From Ochrobactrum sp. RH2CCR150 (GTDB lineage Bacteria > Pseudomonadota > Alphaproteobacteria > Rhizobiales > Rhizobiaceae), in the NCBI GenBank assembly GCA_014138095.1, contig JACGXE010000003.1:451771-515770 (forward strand): a stretch of 64,000 nucleotides of DNA, written 5' to 3'. The notes beneath the pieces are model-generated. The model made no database searches, was not told the DNA's origin, and saw nothing but the letters and a program-made list of their open reading frames with translations. The stretch's first letter is position 1. Each line of letters opens with the position of its first letter. The position numbers and the translations under genes were made by a program. Below, piece by piece: positions 27,495 through 37,326 of this stretch.

Positions 27495-28322
27495 ATGCTT
27501 CAACTGAAAAACGTAACGCGCCGCTATAATGACAAGGTGGCGGTTTCGGGGGTTGACCTCGAGATCGAACCCGGCACGTTTGTGGGAATTATCGGGCGTT
27601 CGGGCGCGGGTAAATCGACGCTTCTGCGTATGATCAACCGCCTCGTCGAACCGTCCGAAGGAACCATTCATTGGGACGGGCGCGACGTGACCGGGCTGAA
27701 AGGCTCCGGACTTCGCGATTGGCGCGCGCAATGCGCTATGATTTTTCAGCATTTCAATCTGGTCGATCGTCTCGATGTTCTGACCAATGTGCTGATGGGG
27801 CGTCTCAATTACGTTTCGACCCCAAAGTCGCTCTTGCGTATCTGGAGCGATGAAGAACGCCTGATCGCACTGTCCGCCTTGCAGCAGTTCGATATCGCCC
27901 ATCTGGCCGCTCACCGCGCCGATGAGCTGTCCGGTGGCCAGCAGCAGCGCGTGGCGATTGCCCGAGCACTGGTTCAGCAGCCACGCATTATCCTCGCCGA
28001 TGAACCGATCGCCTCACTCGATCCGCGTAATACCCGCAGCGTCATGGACGCCTTGCGCCGCATCAACCGCGAATATGGCATTACGGTTCTCTGCAATCTG
28101 CATTCACTCGATATCGCGCGCAGCTACTGCGACCGCCTGGTCGGCATGTCTGCTGGCAAGGTTGTGTTCCGCGGCACGCCATCGATGCTGACCGATATGG
28201 CATCGCGCGACCTTTACGGCATGGAAGCCGCCGACGTTGTCGATAGTGACGACACGGTTGATGCGATGCCTGCACCGGTTCCGCAGTCGGCTGAAGCCGC
28301 TCTGCGCCAGATTTCCGCCTGA
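27495..28322 (+). CDS. phnC: Phosphonate ABC transporter ATP-binding protein PhnC
   Basis: This 275-residue ATPase energises phosphonate uptake through PhnE. Walker A is GRSGAGKST near residue 36, the signature [16 protein letters not shown], and Walker [12 protein letters not shown]. The start at 27495 gives the family N-terminus [11 protein letters not shown]; a longer frame from 27450 would run into the Pho box. A C-terminal extension after about residue 245 is Ala/Pro-rich. It heads the transport half of the locus, phnCDE1E2. Confidence 0.95.
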   Translation: MLQLKNVTRRYNDKVAVSGVDLEIEPGTFVGIIGRSGAGKSTLLRMINRLVEPSEGTIHWDGRDVTGLKGSGLRDWRAQCAMIFQHFNLVDRLDVLTNVLMGRLNYVSTPKSLLRIWSDEERLIALSALQQFDIAHLAAHRADELSGGQQQRVAIARALVQQPRIILADEPIASLDPRNTRSVMDALRRINREYGITVLCNLHSLDIARSYCDRLVGMSAGKVVFRGTPSMLTDMASRDLYGMEAADVVDSDDTVDAMPAPVPQSAEAALRQISA

Positions 28323-28379
28323 GCAACTAACGCTCCGGAAAAAAACTCGCTCCAAACTCAGGATTAACAGGAGAGACTT

Positions 28380-29306
28380 ATGCTTAACCGTAGAACTTTT
28401 CTGGCGGCTGTTGCGCTCACCGCTACGATGACCTTCCATGCTCAGGCTGCTGACTGGAGCAAAGATTATCCGGAACTCGTTCTGGGCGTCATTCCGTCTG
28501 AAAATGCTTCGACCACCAGTGATCGCTATGCAGCCCTGACCGCCTATCTCGGCAAGGAGCTCGGCACCAAGGTTACGCTGCGCGTTGCAAACGACTACGC
28601 CGCCGTTATCGAAGGCCAGCGCGCTGGCAATATCCAGATCGCTTTTTACGGCCCGGCCTCCTATGCACGCGCCGTCATGACCGGCGTTGAAACCACACCG
28701 CTCGTCAATCAGCGTCACGACACCGGCGTTAACGGCTATTATTCGGTCGTTTATGTGCGCTCCAACAGCCCGTACCAGAAAATGGAAGACCTGAAGGGCA
28801 AGAGCATCGCGCTCGTCGACCCGAACTCCACCTCGGGCAACAATGCGCCACGCTACTTCCTGAACCGCGATGGCTATAGCGTTGATACGTTCTTCGGTAA
28901 GAACTTCTTTGCTGGCAGCCATGAAAATGCCGTTCTGGCGCTTGCTCAGGGAACCGCTGACGCTGCCGCCAATTCCTGGAACTCGGAAGACGATTCCAAC
29001 CTGACCCGCATGATCAGCCGTGGCGTTCTCAAGGATGCAGACGGCAAGGCGCTGACCAAGGAAGATTTCCGTATCGTCTTCAAGTCGGACTTCCTGCCGG
29101 AAGGCCCGTTTTCTGTGCTCAACTCTCTGCCTGACCAGCTCAAGGCTGACATCAAGCAGGCTTTCCTCGACATGCCAAAGAAGGACAAGGCTGGCTTTGA
29201 CGCCCTTTCCGACGGCAAGGACCAGGAATTCGTGGCAACCGAAGCCAAGGAATATGAGCCGATCATCGAGATGCTGAAGTTCAACGACAAGGCACGCAAG
29301 TCCTAA
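28380..29306 (+). CDS. phnD: Phosphonate-binding periplasmic protein PhnD
   Basis: This 308-residue periplasmic solute-binding protein has a clear Sec signal peptide (MLNRRTFLAAVALTATMTF, cleavage likely after HAQA near residue 23). The mature part has LVLGVIPSENAST, the phosphonate-binding segment ANDYAAVIEGQRAG and SIALVDPNSTSGNNAPRYF typical of PhnD. It binds phosphonates and hands them to the PhnE permeases. A strong terminator-like hairpin follows, so phnD may be made in excess of the permeases, as is common for binding proteins. Confidence 0.95.
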   Translation: MLNRRTFLAAVALTATMTFHAQAADWSKDYPELVLGVIPSENASTTSDRYAALTAYLGKELGTKVTLRVANDYAAVIEGQRAGNIQIAFYGPASYARAVMTGVETTPLVNQRHDTGVNGYYSVVYVRSNSPYQKMEDLKGKSIALVDPNSTSGNNAPRYFLNRDGYSVDTFFGKNFFAGSHENAVLALAQGTADAAANSWNSEDDSNLTRMISRGVLKDADGKALTKEDFRIVFKSDFLPEGPFSVLNSLPDQLKADIKQAFLDMPKKDKAGFDALSDGKDQEFVATEAKEYEPIIEMLKFNDKARKS

Positions 29307-29321
29307 TCCGTAGAACAATCG

Positions 29322-29356
29322 AAATGCCCGAAGCCGCAAAAGCTTCGGGCATTTTT
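29322..29356 (+). terminator. Terminator or attenuator between phnD and phnE1
   Basis: A perfect 13-bp stem AAATGCCCGAAGC/GCTTCGGGCATTT with a 7-base loop and trailing TT. It sits inside the phnCDE1E2 unit, so it probably lowers permease expression relative to phnD by partial termination or by protecting the phnD message end. Confidence 0.75.
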
Positions 29357-29371
29357 GTTAGGGAATCTCGC

Positions 29372-30244
29372 ATGACGATATCCTCTCTCGACGGCAGCGG
29401 CTCCAAGGACCTGCTCGCCGAGTATCGCAGGGAAGTCGGGAAACGACGCCTTTACGGTATCGGTTTCCTCTTCATCCTGGTCGTTATCGCCATAGCTGCC
29501 TCTGTTGTTGCCGATGTTCGGCTGGGCACACTGGTTGAAAATCTCTATCGTTTTACAAGTTATCTCGGCCGCATTCTCCCGGACCTGACCATTGCCAATT
29601 TCGGGGGCGATATCGCCGCGTGGTACTGGAATATCGGCGGTTGGCTCAAGATGCTCTTTGAGACGCTGCTGATCGCCTATCTTGCGACGCTGATCGGCGC
29701 GACGATTGCTTTTGCCGCATCGTTTGCAGCTTCTTCGAATATGGCGCCCAATTCGACGGTGCGCTTCATCGTTCGCCGCGGACTGGAACTGCTGCGGACC
29801 GTTCCTGAAATCGTCTTCGCCCTGCTGTTCGTCATTGCTTTCGGTCTGGGACCGATGGCCGGTGTGCTGGCTCTGATGCTTCACACCACGGGCGCACTTG
29901 GCAAACTTTTCTCGGAAGTGGTCGAAAACATCGATATGCGACCGGTGGAAGGCATTCGCGCTTCGGGCGGATCCGGCCTTCAGGTCATCCGTTTTGCCGT
30001 GCTGCCTCAGGTCGCCGCCAATTTCGCCTCTTACGGGCTGCTGCGCTTTGAAATCAATGTGCGTGGTGCTTCCGTCATGGGCTTTGTCGGGGCAGGCGGC
30101 ATCGGTCAGGAACTGCTCACTTCCATCCGGCAATTCTACTACAGCGATGTCAGCGCCATCCTGTTGCTGATCATCGTGACGATCTTTGTCATCGATCTCT
30201 TCACGCAGCGTGTTCGTCACGCTCTTCTGGGTCGTATAGGTTGA
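29372..30244 (+). CDS. phnE: Phosphonate ABC transporter permease PhnE (first copy)
   Basis: This 290-residue inner-membrane permease has about six transmembrane segments and the binding-protein-dependent transport signature EGIRASGGSGLQVIRFAVLP that docks with PhnC. ATG 29372 has AGGGA seven bases upstream; an upstream frame start at 29324 lies inside the phnD hairpin and is rejected. A second permease follows 13 bases later; the two probably form a heterodimer. Confidence 0.93.
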   Translation: MTISSLDGSGSKDLLAEYRREVGKRRLYGIGFLFILVVIAIAASVVADVRLGTLVENLYRFTSYLGRILPDLTIANFGGDIAAWYWNIGGWLKMLFETLLIAYLATLIGATIAFAASFAASSNMAPNSTVRFIVRRGLELLRTVPEIVFALLFVIAFGLGPMAGVLALMLHTTGALGKLFSEVVENIDMRPVEGIRASGGSGLQVIRFAVLPQVAANFASYGLLRFEINVRGASVMGFVGAGGIGQELLTSIRQFYYSDVSAILLLIIVTIFVIDLFTQRVRHALLGRIG

Positions 30245-30257
30245 AGGAGAGCTTAAC

Positions 30258-31130
30258 ATGACTGATATTGCACAAAGCCTCTCCCGCGATGCCCATGCGC
30301 ATGAAAAGGAATTGCGCGCGGAATATGCCTCGCTCTTTGGAAACGGGCGTGTCTGGCGCAATTTGACGATAATCAGCCTGCTGCTGGTCGCTTCGTTGTG
30401 GTTTGCCTTCTACTGGCTCGATTTCTCGTTTCTGAGGATCATGAACGGGCTTGGGCGGTTGGGCGACTTCGCACTCATGATGCTGCCTCCCGCATCCAAT
30501 GGCCGTTTCAGTCTTTATCTCTGGTCTATGCTGGAAACGCTCGCGATTGCCTATCTGGGCACATTGTTGGCGGCAATTCTCGCCTTTCCGTTCGGCTTTC
30601 TGGCGGCGAAGAACATCATCCCGAATGTGTTCCTGCATTTCGGCATACGCCGCTTTCTCGATACCATCCGTGGCGTCGATACGCTGATCTGGGCCTTGAT
30701 CTGGGTGTCTGTGGTGGGTCTTGGACCCTTCGCCGGTATTCTGGCTATTGCCTGTTCCGATTTTGGCGCTTTCGGCAAGCTTTTCTCGGAAGCCATTGAA
30801 GGCGCGGACAAGAAGCCGGTCGAAGGCGTGCTGTCATCCGGCGGCAACCGCCTGCACGGCTATCGTTTCGGCGTGCTGCCGCAGGTTCTGCCGTTGATCG
30901 GCAGTCAGGTGCTCTATTTTTTCGAATCCAACACGCGCTCGGCAACGATTATCGGTATTGTCGGGGCAGGCGGCATCGGCGCGCATCTGGCGGAACAGAT
31001 CAAGGTTCTGAACCTTCAGGACGTTTCGTTCCTGATTATCATGATCCTGATTGCGGTTGCGGTTATCGACTGGTTCTCGTCCAAGCTGCGCCACGCCATG
31101 ATCGGCAAGAAGGCGCAGAAATCGGCCTAA
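30258..31130 (+). CDS. phnE: Phosphonate ABC transporter permease PhnE (second copy)
   Basis: This 290-residue permease is a diverged paralogue of the preceding gene, with about six membrane segments and the loop EGVLSSGGNRLHGYRFGVLP. The segment TRSATIIGIVGAGGIGAHL is typical of PhnE. Duplicated phnE genes are common in Rhizobiales. It closes the phn locus; its stop overlaps the convergent MarC-family gene by three bases. Confidence 0.93.
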   Translation: MTDIAQSLSRDAHAHEKELRAEYASLFGNGRVWRNLTIISLLLVASLWFAFYWLDFSFLRIMNGLGRLGDFALMMLPPASNGRFSLYLWSMLETLAIAYLGTLLAAILAFPFGFLAAKNIIPNVFLHFGIRRFLDTIRGVDTLIWALIWVSVVGLGPFAGILAIACSDFGAFGKLFSEAIEGADKKPVEGVLSSGGNRLHGYRFGVLPQVLPLIGSQVLYFFESNTRSATIIGIVGAGGIGAHLAEQIKVLNLQDVSFLIIMILIAVAVIDWFSSKLRHAMIGKKAQKSA

Positions 31131-31756
31131 CCACTGATAAGCGTCTTGATGCCGTCGGCGACGAACTGCACGGCAAGTGCTGCCAGAATGACACCCAGCA
31201 AGCGGGTAAGAATGGATCGACCGGTTTCGCCAAGAAACCGGTCGACGCGTTCAGCGAGCAGAAGCACGACATAGGTAATGAGCAGGCAGATGAAGATCAC
31301 GCCAACGAGGGCCGCACGCGGGCCGATGCCGTGGAAGGAGTTCGATGTCAGCACGATAGCCGAAATCGCGCCAGGGCCCGCAATAAGCGGAATTGCGAGC
31401 GGGAAGGCGGCAATGTTGCGGATATGATCCTTGGTGATGGCGACTTCGGCGCTCTTTTCCTTACGCTCCGTCCGCTTTTCGAAGATCATTTCAAATGCGA
31501 TCCAGAACAGAAGCAAACCACCGGCAACGCGGAATGCGCCGATGGAAATGCCGAACATGCCAAGAATTTGCACGCCCGCCACGGCAAACAGCGCCATGAC
31601 GATGAAGCCGATGATGGAAGCCCGCAGCGCGACCTGACCGCGATGACTGCGATCCATACCCGGTGTGAGCGCCAGAAACAGCGGCGCCAGACCGGGCGGG
31701 TCTATTGTGACGAGAAGGGTGACGAAAGCGCTGAAAACAGTGTCGTAAAAACCCAT
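31127..31756 (-). CDS. MarC family integral membrane protein
   Basis: This 209-residue protein of the MarC/UPF0056 family has about six transmembrane helices. The N-terminus MGFYDTVFSAFVTLLVTIDP and the segment TIDPPGLAPLFLALTPG are typical, as is FPLAIPLIAGPGAISAIVLT. The role of the family is unknown; the old link to multiple antibiotic resistance was withdrawn for E. coli MarC. The start at 31756 is chosen because upstream codons run into a dispersed repeat. It converges on phnE2 with a three-base overlap. Confidence 0.9.
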   Translation of the reverse strand: MGFYDTVFSAFVTLLVTIDPPGLAPLFLALTPGMDRSHRGQVALRASIIGFIVMALFAVAGVQILGMFGISIGAFRVAGGLLLFWIAFEMIFEKRTERKEKSAEVAITKDHIRNIAAFPLAIPLIAGPGAISAIVLTSNSFHGIGPRAALVGVIFICLLITYVVLLLAERVDRFLGETGRSILTRLLGVILAALAVQFVADGIKTLISG

Positions 31757-32097
31757 GCTGCTCGCGCCCCTCTTTTTGATCGGCCGTGATCGAACTCTAG
31801 AGCATTTCCAGCAACAGTGTGAAGCTGTTTCGCGATTGGAAATGCATGAAAACAAATAGATAGAGCGGTTTTGACGATTCCGTCAAAACTGGAGCCGCCC
31901 CAGACAATGGAGACGCATTGGTTGATGCAAAGCGCCGGATCGGGCAACAAGCTTGCGCCATGTTTATGTGAATATCTTATAAGCCATTGATTTATAACAG
32001 CGATTTAACCCGCCGAAACGGTCTCGAAATTGGCGTTTTGCGCTGCTTTCCTTTATAAAGAGACTTTATCGATTCTGTTGAGAAAGATATCTGAATA
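31757..32097. other. Divergent MarC-gyrA intergenic region
   Basis: A 341-base gap containing one dispersed repeat copy (31797-31890); the rest should hold the promoters of both genes. AT-rich DNA at 31965-32095 fits a gyrA promoter and leader. No further gene is visible. Confidence 0.5.
31797..31890 (+). repeat. Bru-RS-like dispersed repeat
   Basis: A nearly complete copy: TAGAGCATTTCCAGCAACAG core, then ATGCATGAAAACAAATAGATAGAGCGG, and a terminal hairpin TTTTGACG-ATTC-CGTCAAAA. It lies 41 bases upstream of the MarC-family start. Confidence 0.75.
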
Positions 32098-34902
32098 GTG
32101 TCAGATCAAACCCCTCCACCCGGTTCCGACGATATGAATGGCGGCCCGAGCGGTATTGAGCCGATTTCCATTATTGAGGAAATGCAGCGCTCATATCTCG
32201 ATTACGCAATGAGCGTTATCGTGAGCCGCGCTCTGCCTGATGTGCGCGACGGCCTGAAGCCTGTCCATCGTCGTATCCTTCATGCCATGAACGAGATGAA
32301 TCTCGCCTATAATCGCCCCTACCGTAAATCGGCAGGTGTGATCGGTGAGGTCATGGGTAAGTATCACCCGCATGGCGACTCTTCGATTTACGACGCCCTC
32401 GTGCGTATGGCGCAGGACTTTTCCATGCGCGATCCGCTTGTCGACGGGCAGGGCAATTTCGGCTCCATCGACGGCGATCCACCGGCGGCGATGCGTTATA
32501 CCGAGTGCCGTCTGGAAAAGCTCACCGAAGCTCTCTTGTCGGACATCGACAAGGATACGGTCAATTTTCAGGACAATTACGACGGTCGCGAACGTGAGCC
32601 GGTGGTTATGCCGGCGCGTTTCCCGAACCTGCTCGTCAATGGGTCTGGTGGTATCGCGGTCGGTATGGCGACCAATATTCCGCCGCACAACCTTGGCGAA
32701 GTCATCGATGGCTGCATCGCGTTGATTAACAATCCGGCTATCGAGCTGGAAGAGATCATGGAAATTATACCCGGTCCGGATTTTCCGACGGGTGGTATTA
32801 TTCTTGGACGCGCTGGCATCAATTCGGCCTATACGACGGGTCGCGGCTCAGTGATCATGCGCGGACGCGCTGCAATCGAACCGATGCGCGGCGACCGCGA
32901 AGCCATTATCATCACCGAGATTCCGTATCAGGTGAATAAGGCTTCGATGATCGAGAAAATGGCCGAGCTGGTGCGCGACAAGCGTATCGAAGGCATTTCC
33001 GATCTGCGCGACGAATCTGATCGCGAAGGCTATCGCGTTGTGGTCGAGTTGAAGCGTGACGCCGTAGCCGACGTCGTGCTGAACCAGCTCTATCGTTATA
33101 CGCCGTTGCAGACCTCTTTCGGTTGCAACATGGTTGCGTTGAACGGTGGCAAGCCCGAACAGCTGACACTGCTCGATATGCTGCGCGCCTTCGTGGCCTT
33201 CCGTGAGGAAGTTGTCACGCGCCGCACCAAGTTCCTGCTCAACAAGGCGCGTGACCGCGCGCATGTGTTGGTTGGTCTGGCGATTGCTGTTGCCAATATC
33301 GATGAAGTGATCGCACTGATCCGTCGCGCGCCCGATCCAACAACGGCGCGTGAGCAGTTGATGGAACGTCGCTGGCCTGCTGTCGACGTTGCGCCGTTGA
33401 TCCGCCTGATCGACGATCCGCGTCACCGCATCAATGACGACAACACCTACAACCTCTCCGAAGAACAGGCTCGCGCCATTCTCGATCTGCGTCTGCAGCG
33501 CCTAACCGCGCTTGGTCGCGATGAAGTGGCCGACGAACTGAACAAGATCGGTGAGGAAATTCGCGATTATCTCGACATTCTCAGCTCGCGCCTGCGCGTG
33601 ATGACGATTGTCACAGACGAAATGATCGCAGTTCGTGACGAGTTCGCCACGCCGCGCCGCACCGAATTCGGTCTTGGTGGCGCGGAAATGGACGATGAAG
33701 ACCTCATTGCCCGCGAAGATATGGTCGTCACCGTCAGCCATGCTGGTTATATCAAGCGTGTGCCACTGGCGACCTATCGTGCACAGCGTCGCGGCGGCAA
33801 GGGCCGTTCCGGCATGGCGACGAAGGACGAAGATTTCGTCACGCGCCTGTTTGTCGCCAATACGCATACGCCGGTACTGTTCTTCTCTTCACGTGGCATT
33901 GTCTACAAGGAGAAGGTCTGGCGTCTGCCGGTCGGCAATCCGCAATCACGCGGCAAGGCGCTCATCAACATGCTGCCATTGCAGCAGGGTGAGCGTATTA
34001 CGACCATCATGCCGTTGCCGGAGGATGAAGATTCCTGGGCAAATCTGGACGTCATGTTCTCGACGACGCGCGGTACGGTTCGCCGTAACAAGCTGTCGGA
34101 CTTCGTTCAGGTCAACCGCAACGGCAAGATCGCCATGAAGCTCGAGGATGAGGGGGATGAAATCCTCTCCGTCGATACCTGTACGGAATTCGATGACGTG
34201 CTTCTGACCTGTGCTGGCGGCCAGTGTATCCGCTTCCCGGTAACCGATGTGCGCGTCTTCGCAGGTCGCAATTCCATCGGCGTGCGCGGCATCAATCTGG
34301 CGGATGGCGACAAGGTCATCTCCATGGCTATCCTCCACCATGTCGATGCTGATGCTTCGCAGCGTTCTGCCTATCTCAAGCGTTCGATTGCCGAACGTCG
34401 CGCGCAGGGTGCAGACGACGCTGATGATATCGTTGTTGTCGGTGAAGAAGTCGGTACGGACGCCGAGCTTTCCGAAGACCGGTATCAGGAACTGAAGGCT
34501 CGCGAACAGACCGTGCTGACGGTTAGCGAATATGGCTACGGCAAGCGTTCCTCGTCTTACGAGTTCCGTGTTTCGGGCCGTGGCGGCAAGGGTATCCGAG
34601 CAACAGATACGTCGAAGACCGACGAAATCGGCAAGCTCGTCTCGCTGTTCCCGGTCGAAGCGAGCGACCAGATCCTGCTCGTCTCCGATGGCGGACAGCT
34701 TATTCGTGTGCCGGTCGACGGTATTCGTCTAGCAGGCCGTTCGACCAAGGGCGTGACGATCTTCAATACGGCTGACGGGGAAAAGGTCGTCTCCGTCGAG
34801 CGCATTTCCGAAACGGAAAGCGACGAAGAAGGCAGCAATGGTGACGTCGAGGGTGGCGAATCCGCTCCCGAAGGCGAAGCCCCAACGGCGACCGAAGAAT
34901 AA
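32098..34902 (+). CDS. gyrA: DNA gyrase subunit A
   Basis: This 934-residue subunit carries the DNA-breaking and rejoining activity of gyrase, the target of quinolones. The catalytic tyrosine is Y134 (AAMRYTE). The quinolone-determining region reads [10 protein letters not shown] with S95 and D99 at the positions equivalent to E. coli S83 and D87, so no classical resistance change is present. The C-terminal beta-pinwheel has the GyrA box-like QRRGGKG. The acidic tail ([13 protein letters not shown]) is longer than in E. coli. The start is GTG 32098 with a weak purine-rich site. A terminator lies at 35049-35083. Confidence 0.98.
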   Translation: MSDQTPPPGSDDMNGGPSGIEPISIIEEMQRSYLDYAMSVIVSRALPDVRDGLKPVHRRILHAMNEMNLAYNRPYRKSAGVIGEVMGKYHPHGDSSIYDALVRMAQDFSMRDPLVDGQGNFGSIDGDPPAAMRYTECRLEKLTEALLSDIDKDTVNFQDNYDGREREPVVMPARFPNLLVNGSGGIAVGMATNIPPHNLGEVIDGCIALINNPAIELEEIMEIIPGPDFPTGGIILGRAGINSAYTTGRGSVIMRGRAAIEPMRGDREAIIITEIPYQVNKASMIEKMAELVRDKRIEGISDLRDESDREGYRVVVELKRDAVADVVLNQLYRYTPLQTSFGCNMVALNGGKPEQLTLLDMLRAFVAFREEVVTRRTKFLLNKARDRAHVLVGLAIAVANIDEVIALIRRAPDPTTAREQLMERRWPAVDVAPLIRLIDDPRHRINDDNTYNLSEEQARAILDLRLQRLTALGRDEVADELNKIGEEIRDYLDILSSRLRVMTIVTDEMIAVRDEFATPRRTEFGLGGAEMDDEDLIAREDMVVTVSHAGYIKRVPLATYRAQRRGGKGRSGMATKDEDFVTRLFVANTHTPVLFFSSRGIVYKEKVWRLPVGNPQSRGKALINMLPLQQGERITTIMPLPEDEDSWANLDVMFSTTRGTVRRNKLSDFVQVNRNGKIAMKLEDEGDEILSVDTCTEFDDVLLTCAGGQCIRFPVTDVRVFAGRNSIGVRGINLADGDKVISMAILHHVDADASQRSAYLKRSIAERRAQGADDADDIVVVGEEVGTDAELSEDRYQELKAREQTVLTVSEYGYGKRSSSYEFRVSGRGGKGIRATDTSKTDEIGKLVSLFPVEASDQILLVSDGGQLIRVPVDGIRLAGRSTKGVTIFNTADGEKVVSVERISETESDEEGSNGDVEGGESAPEGEAPTATEE

Positions 34903-34931
34903 GGCGAACTGGCCGGGCGCATTCGTCCGGT

Positions 34932-35036
34932 TAGAGCATTTCCAGCAAAAGTGCGTAGCGGTTTTGCGCAGGATAATGCGTAAAAACGAATGGATAGAGC
35001 GGTTCCACGATTCCGTTTTAACCGAAACCGCTCTAG
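34932..35036 (+). repeat. Bru-RS-like dispersed repeat, full-length copy
   Basis: This is the most complete copy in the window: TAGAGCATTTCCAGCAAAAG at one end, GGATAGAGCGG in the middle, and GAAACCGCTCTAG closing the far end as an inverted partner of the ATAGAGCGGTTCC block. It lies between the gyrA stop and the gyrA terminator. Confidence 0.8.
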
Positions 35037-35048
35037 GGCAAGCACAAC

Positions 35049-35083
35049 GAAAAAGGCCGATGGTTTTACCATCGGCCTTTTTC
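35049..35083 (+). terminator. Rho-independent terminator downstream of gyrA
   Basis: A 16-bp stem GAAAAAGGCCGATGGT/ACCATCGGCCTTTTTC with a TTT loop. It is 147 bases after the gyrA stop because a repeat copy is inserted in between. Confidence 0.85.
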
Positions 35084-35266
35084 AGATGCCAAGACTGGAG
35101 GAATTGGCGATCTTCTAACCAGATCACGTCTATGAGACGGCGATAAGATGCTGATATTTAAGTTATTCAGTGCGAGATATTTAGAAGATTAGCGTAACGG
35201 CGATGTGTTCTTCTGGCGCTTTATCTCAAGCCGATAAGGCGAGACTTCAGGCCAAAAAGATGCGGA

Positions 35267-35422
35267 TTATCGCGAACGCATATTCCGGATGCTGTTGAGG
35301 TCGAATGCCACCTGACGCACGCGCTGGCGTTTGGCTTCGTTCTCCTCAAGGAGCAGTATGATTGCCGATGCGGCCATTGCGACCATCATGGATAATGCCA
35401 GAAGAAAGATCATCATCGTCAT
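35267..35422 (-). CDS. Small single-span membrane protein (51 residues)
   Basis: This short frame is supported by an ATG at 35422 preceded by GAAAGGAT and by its composition: MTMMIFLLALSMMVAMAA and the following residues form one hydrophobic helix (about residues 3-24), then a basic cytoplasmic tail with EAKRQRVRQVAFDLNSIR. It does not resemble a known family I can name. It lies alone between gyrA and coaD on the opposite strand. It may be a genuine membrane micropeptide; conservation would decide. Confidence 0.5.
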   Translation of the reverse strand: MTMMIFLLALSMMVAMAASAIILLLEENEAKRQRVRQVAFDLNSIRNMRSR

Positions 35423-35610
35423 ATCCTTTCAGCATACATACGCTTCAGAAACGAAAAGGTTGCACCAAACTTGCGCCTATTCTGGTAAATCGGTTGTGAA
35501 CTTGCTGTGAAAACCGCGTTCACAACGCGTTCAATTGGTTTCTTGGTTTCTATTTTCTTATCGCTGTGGTTCTTGTTGAAAATCCTGTCAGAAAAGGCTA
35601 GCTGGAAGAA

Positions 35611-36105
35611 ATGACAATCGCGATATATGCGGGCTCCTTCGACCCGGTGACAAACGGCCATATGGATGTCCTGAAAGGCGCTCTGCGCCTTGCCGATGAG
35701 GTTATTGTCGCCATTGGCGTGCATCCCGGCAAGAAACCGCTGTTCAGTTTTGACGAGCGCGTAGAGCTGATCGGCCAGAGCGCGAAAGCTGTTCTTGCCA
35801 GCGATGCGGCCCGCATTTCCGTTATCTCCTTTGATGGACTGGTGATCGACTCAGCGCGCAAGCATAAGGCGCAGCTGATGGTGCGCGGCCTGCGCGACGG
35901 CACCGATCTTGATTATGAAATGCAGATGGCGGGGATGAACGGCACCATGGCGCCGGAATTGCAGACCGTTTTCCTGCCAGCCGATCCCGCCGTGCGCACG
36001 ATTACCGCCACATTGGTTCGCCAGATTGCGTCGATGGGAGGCGATATCAAGCCTTTCGTACCGGCTGTTGTTGCCGCTGCCCTTGAAGCAAAATTCAAAT
36101 CCTGA
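35611..36105 (+). CDS. coaD: Phosphopantetheine adenylyltransferase
   Basis: This 164-residue nucleotidyltransferase makes dephospho-CoA from 4'-phosphopantetheine and ATP, the penultimate step of coenzyme A synthesis. The T/HxGH motif is in [35 protein letters not shown] is the substrate loop, and [14 protein letters not shown] corresponds to the ISSTLVR motif. Length is typical. ATG 35611 follows GGAAGAA. It is 20 bases upstream of ppiA. Confidence 0.97.
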   Translation: MTIAIYAGSFDPVTNGHMDVLKGALRLADEVIVAIGVHPGKKPLFSFDERVELIGQSAKAVLASDAARISVISFDGLVIDSARKHKAQLMVRGLRDGTDLDYEMQMAGMNGTMAPELQTVFLPADPAVRTITATLVRQIASMGGDIKPFVPAVVAAALEAKFKS

Positions 36106-36125
36106 GGTTTGGGAGTTTTTCGATC

Positions 36126-36701
36126 ATGAAATTTATTCGTTCGGCGCTCGCCGCTGCCGCGATCCTGACACTGTCTCAAGGCGTGATGGCCTCCGTCGCC
36201 AATGCGGCGGACACGCTCGTTCTGCAGCTCAAGGACGGCGATGTCGCGATCCAGCTGCGTCCCGACCTCGCGCCGAAGCATGTGGCCCAGATCGAAAAGC
36301 TGGTCAGCGACGGCGCCTATGACGGCGTTGCCTTCCACCGCGTCATTCCGGGATTCATGGCCCAGACTGGCGATGTCCAGTACGGCAATATGGACAAGGG
36401 CTTCAACGCTCAGAGCGTTGGCACCGGCGGCTCCAAATATCCGGACATCAAGGCTGAGTTCTCGAAGGAACCTTTCGTGCGCGGCACGGTTGGTATGGCG
36501 CGCAGCCAGAGCCCGAATTCCGCTAACTCGCAGTTCTTCATCATGTTCGATGACGGCGCATTCCTGAACGGCCAGTACACTGTGGTCGGCAAGGTTGTCA
36601 GCGGCATGGAAGCCGTGGACAAGATAAAGAAGGGCAGCGAATCCGATAACGGATCCGTGGAAAACCCGGACAAGATCGTCAAGGCGACCATTCAGAAATA
36701 A
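36126..36701 (+). CDS. ppiA: Exported peptidyl-prolyl cis-trans isomerase, cyclophilin type
   Basis: This 191-residue cyclophilin has a Sec signal peptide (MKFIRSALAAAAILTLSQG, cleavage likely after VANA near residue 28), so it acts on proline bonds in the periplasm. The cyclophilin core has VAFHRVIPGFMAQTGD with the catalytic Arg, and SQSPNSANSQFFIMF. Its closest relative is the neighbouring gene, from which it differs chiefly by the signal peptide. It lies between coaD and ppiB on the same strand. Confidence 0.93.
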   Translation: MKFIRSALAAAAILTLSQGVMASVANAADTLVLQLKDGDVAIQLRPDLAPKHVAQIEKLVSDGAYDGVAFHRVIPGFMAQTGDVQYGNMDKGFNAQSVGTGGSKYPDIKAEFSKEPFVRGTVGMARSQSPNSANSQFFIMFDDGAFLNGQYTVVGKVVSGMEAVDKIKKGSESDNGSVENPDKIVKATIQK

Positions 36702-36751
36702 CTATCCAATACAACGCGTCTTATTGAACGCATTGAAACAGGAGAGGCCAA

Positions 36752-37258
36752 ATGGCTTACAAAGACCCCGAAAACACGCTCGTTCTCGAAACCACCAAGG
36801 GCAATGTCGTGCTCGAACTCTATCCGGACCTGGCACCGAGCCACGTTGAGCGCATCAAGGAACTGGCACGCGAAGGCGCTTATGACGGCGTTGTGTTCCA
36901 TCGCGTGATCGACGGCTTCATGGCGCAGACCGGCGACGTGAAGTTCGGCAAGTCGGGCGGCGCAGATTTCAATGGCTCGCGCGCTGGCATGGGCGGTTCC
37001 GACAAGCCGGACCTGAAGGCTGAGTTCTCCAACACCCAGCACAAGCGCGGCACGGCTTCGATGGCACGCAGCCAGAACCCGAATTCGGCCAACTCGCAGT
37101 TCTTCATCTGCTTCACCGACGCTCCTTGGCTCGACCGCCAGTACACCGTCTGGGGTCAGGTCATCGAAGGCATGGACAATGTCGACACGATCAAACGCGG
37201 CGAGCCGGTCACCGATCCGGACAAGATCGTAACTGCGCGTATCGCAGCCGACATCTGA
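36752..37258 (+). CDS. ppiB: Cytoplasmic peptidyl-prolyl cis-trans isomerase, cyclophilin type
   Basis: This 168-residue cyclophilin lacks a signal peptide. The catalytic strand is VVFHRVIDGFMAQTGD, followed by SQNPNSANSQFFICF and the W-containing APWLDRQYTVWGQV, in which Trp corresponds to the cyclosporin-contacting position. The start has AGGAGAGG upstream. Together with ppiA it forms an exported/cytosolic pair that looks like a tandem duplication. Confidence 0.95.
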   Translation: MAYKDPENTLVLETTKGNVVLELYPDLAPSHVERIKELAREGAYDGVVFHRVIDGFMAQTGDVKFGKSGGADFNGSRAGMGGSDKPDLKAEFSNTQHKRGTASMARSQNPNSANSQFFICFTDAPWLDRQYTVWGQVIEGMDNVDTIKRGEPVTDPDKIVTARIAADI

Positions 37259-37279
37259 TCGATTATTTCCAATGAAAAT

Positions 37280-37307
37280 TGCGGCTCCGGTTCATGCCGG
37301 GGCCGCA
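37280..37307 (+). terminator. Hairpin between ppiB and queA
   Basis: An 11-bp stem TGCGGCTCCGG/CCGGGGCCGCA with one T-G pair and a 6-base loop, without a following T-run. It may end the ppi transcript only partly or shape the queA leader. Confidence 0.4.
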
Positions 37308-37326
37308 GCTATGTACGAGGCCCATC

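Noticed and set aside
32380..32500. Quinolone-resistance change in gyrA
   Set aside because: The residues equivalent to E. coli S83 and D87 are Ser and Asp.
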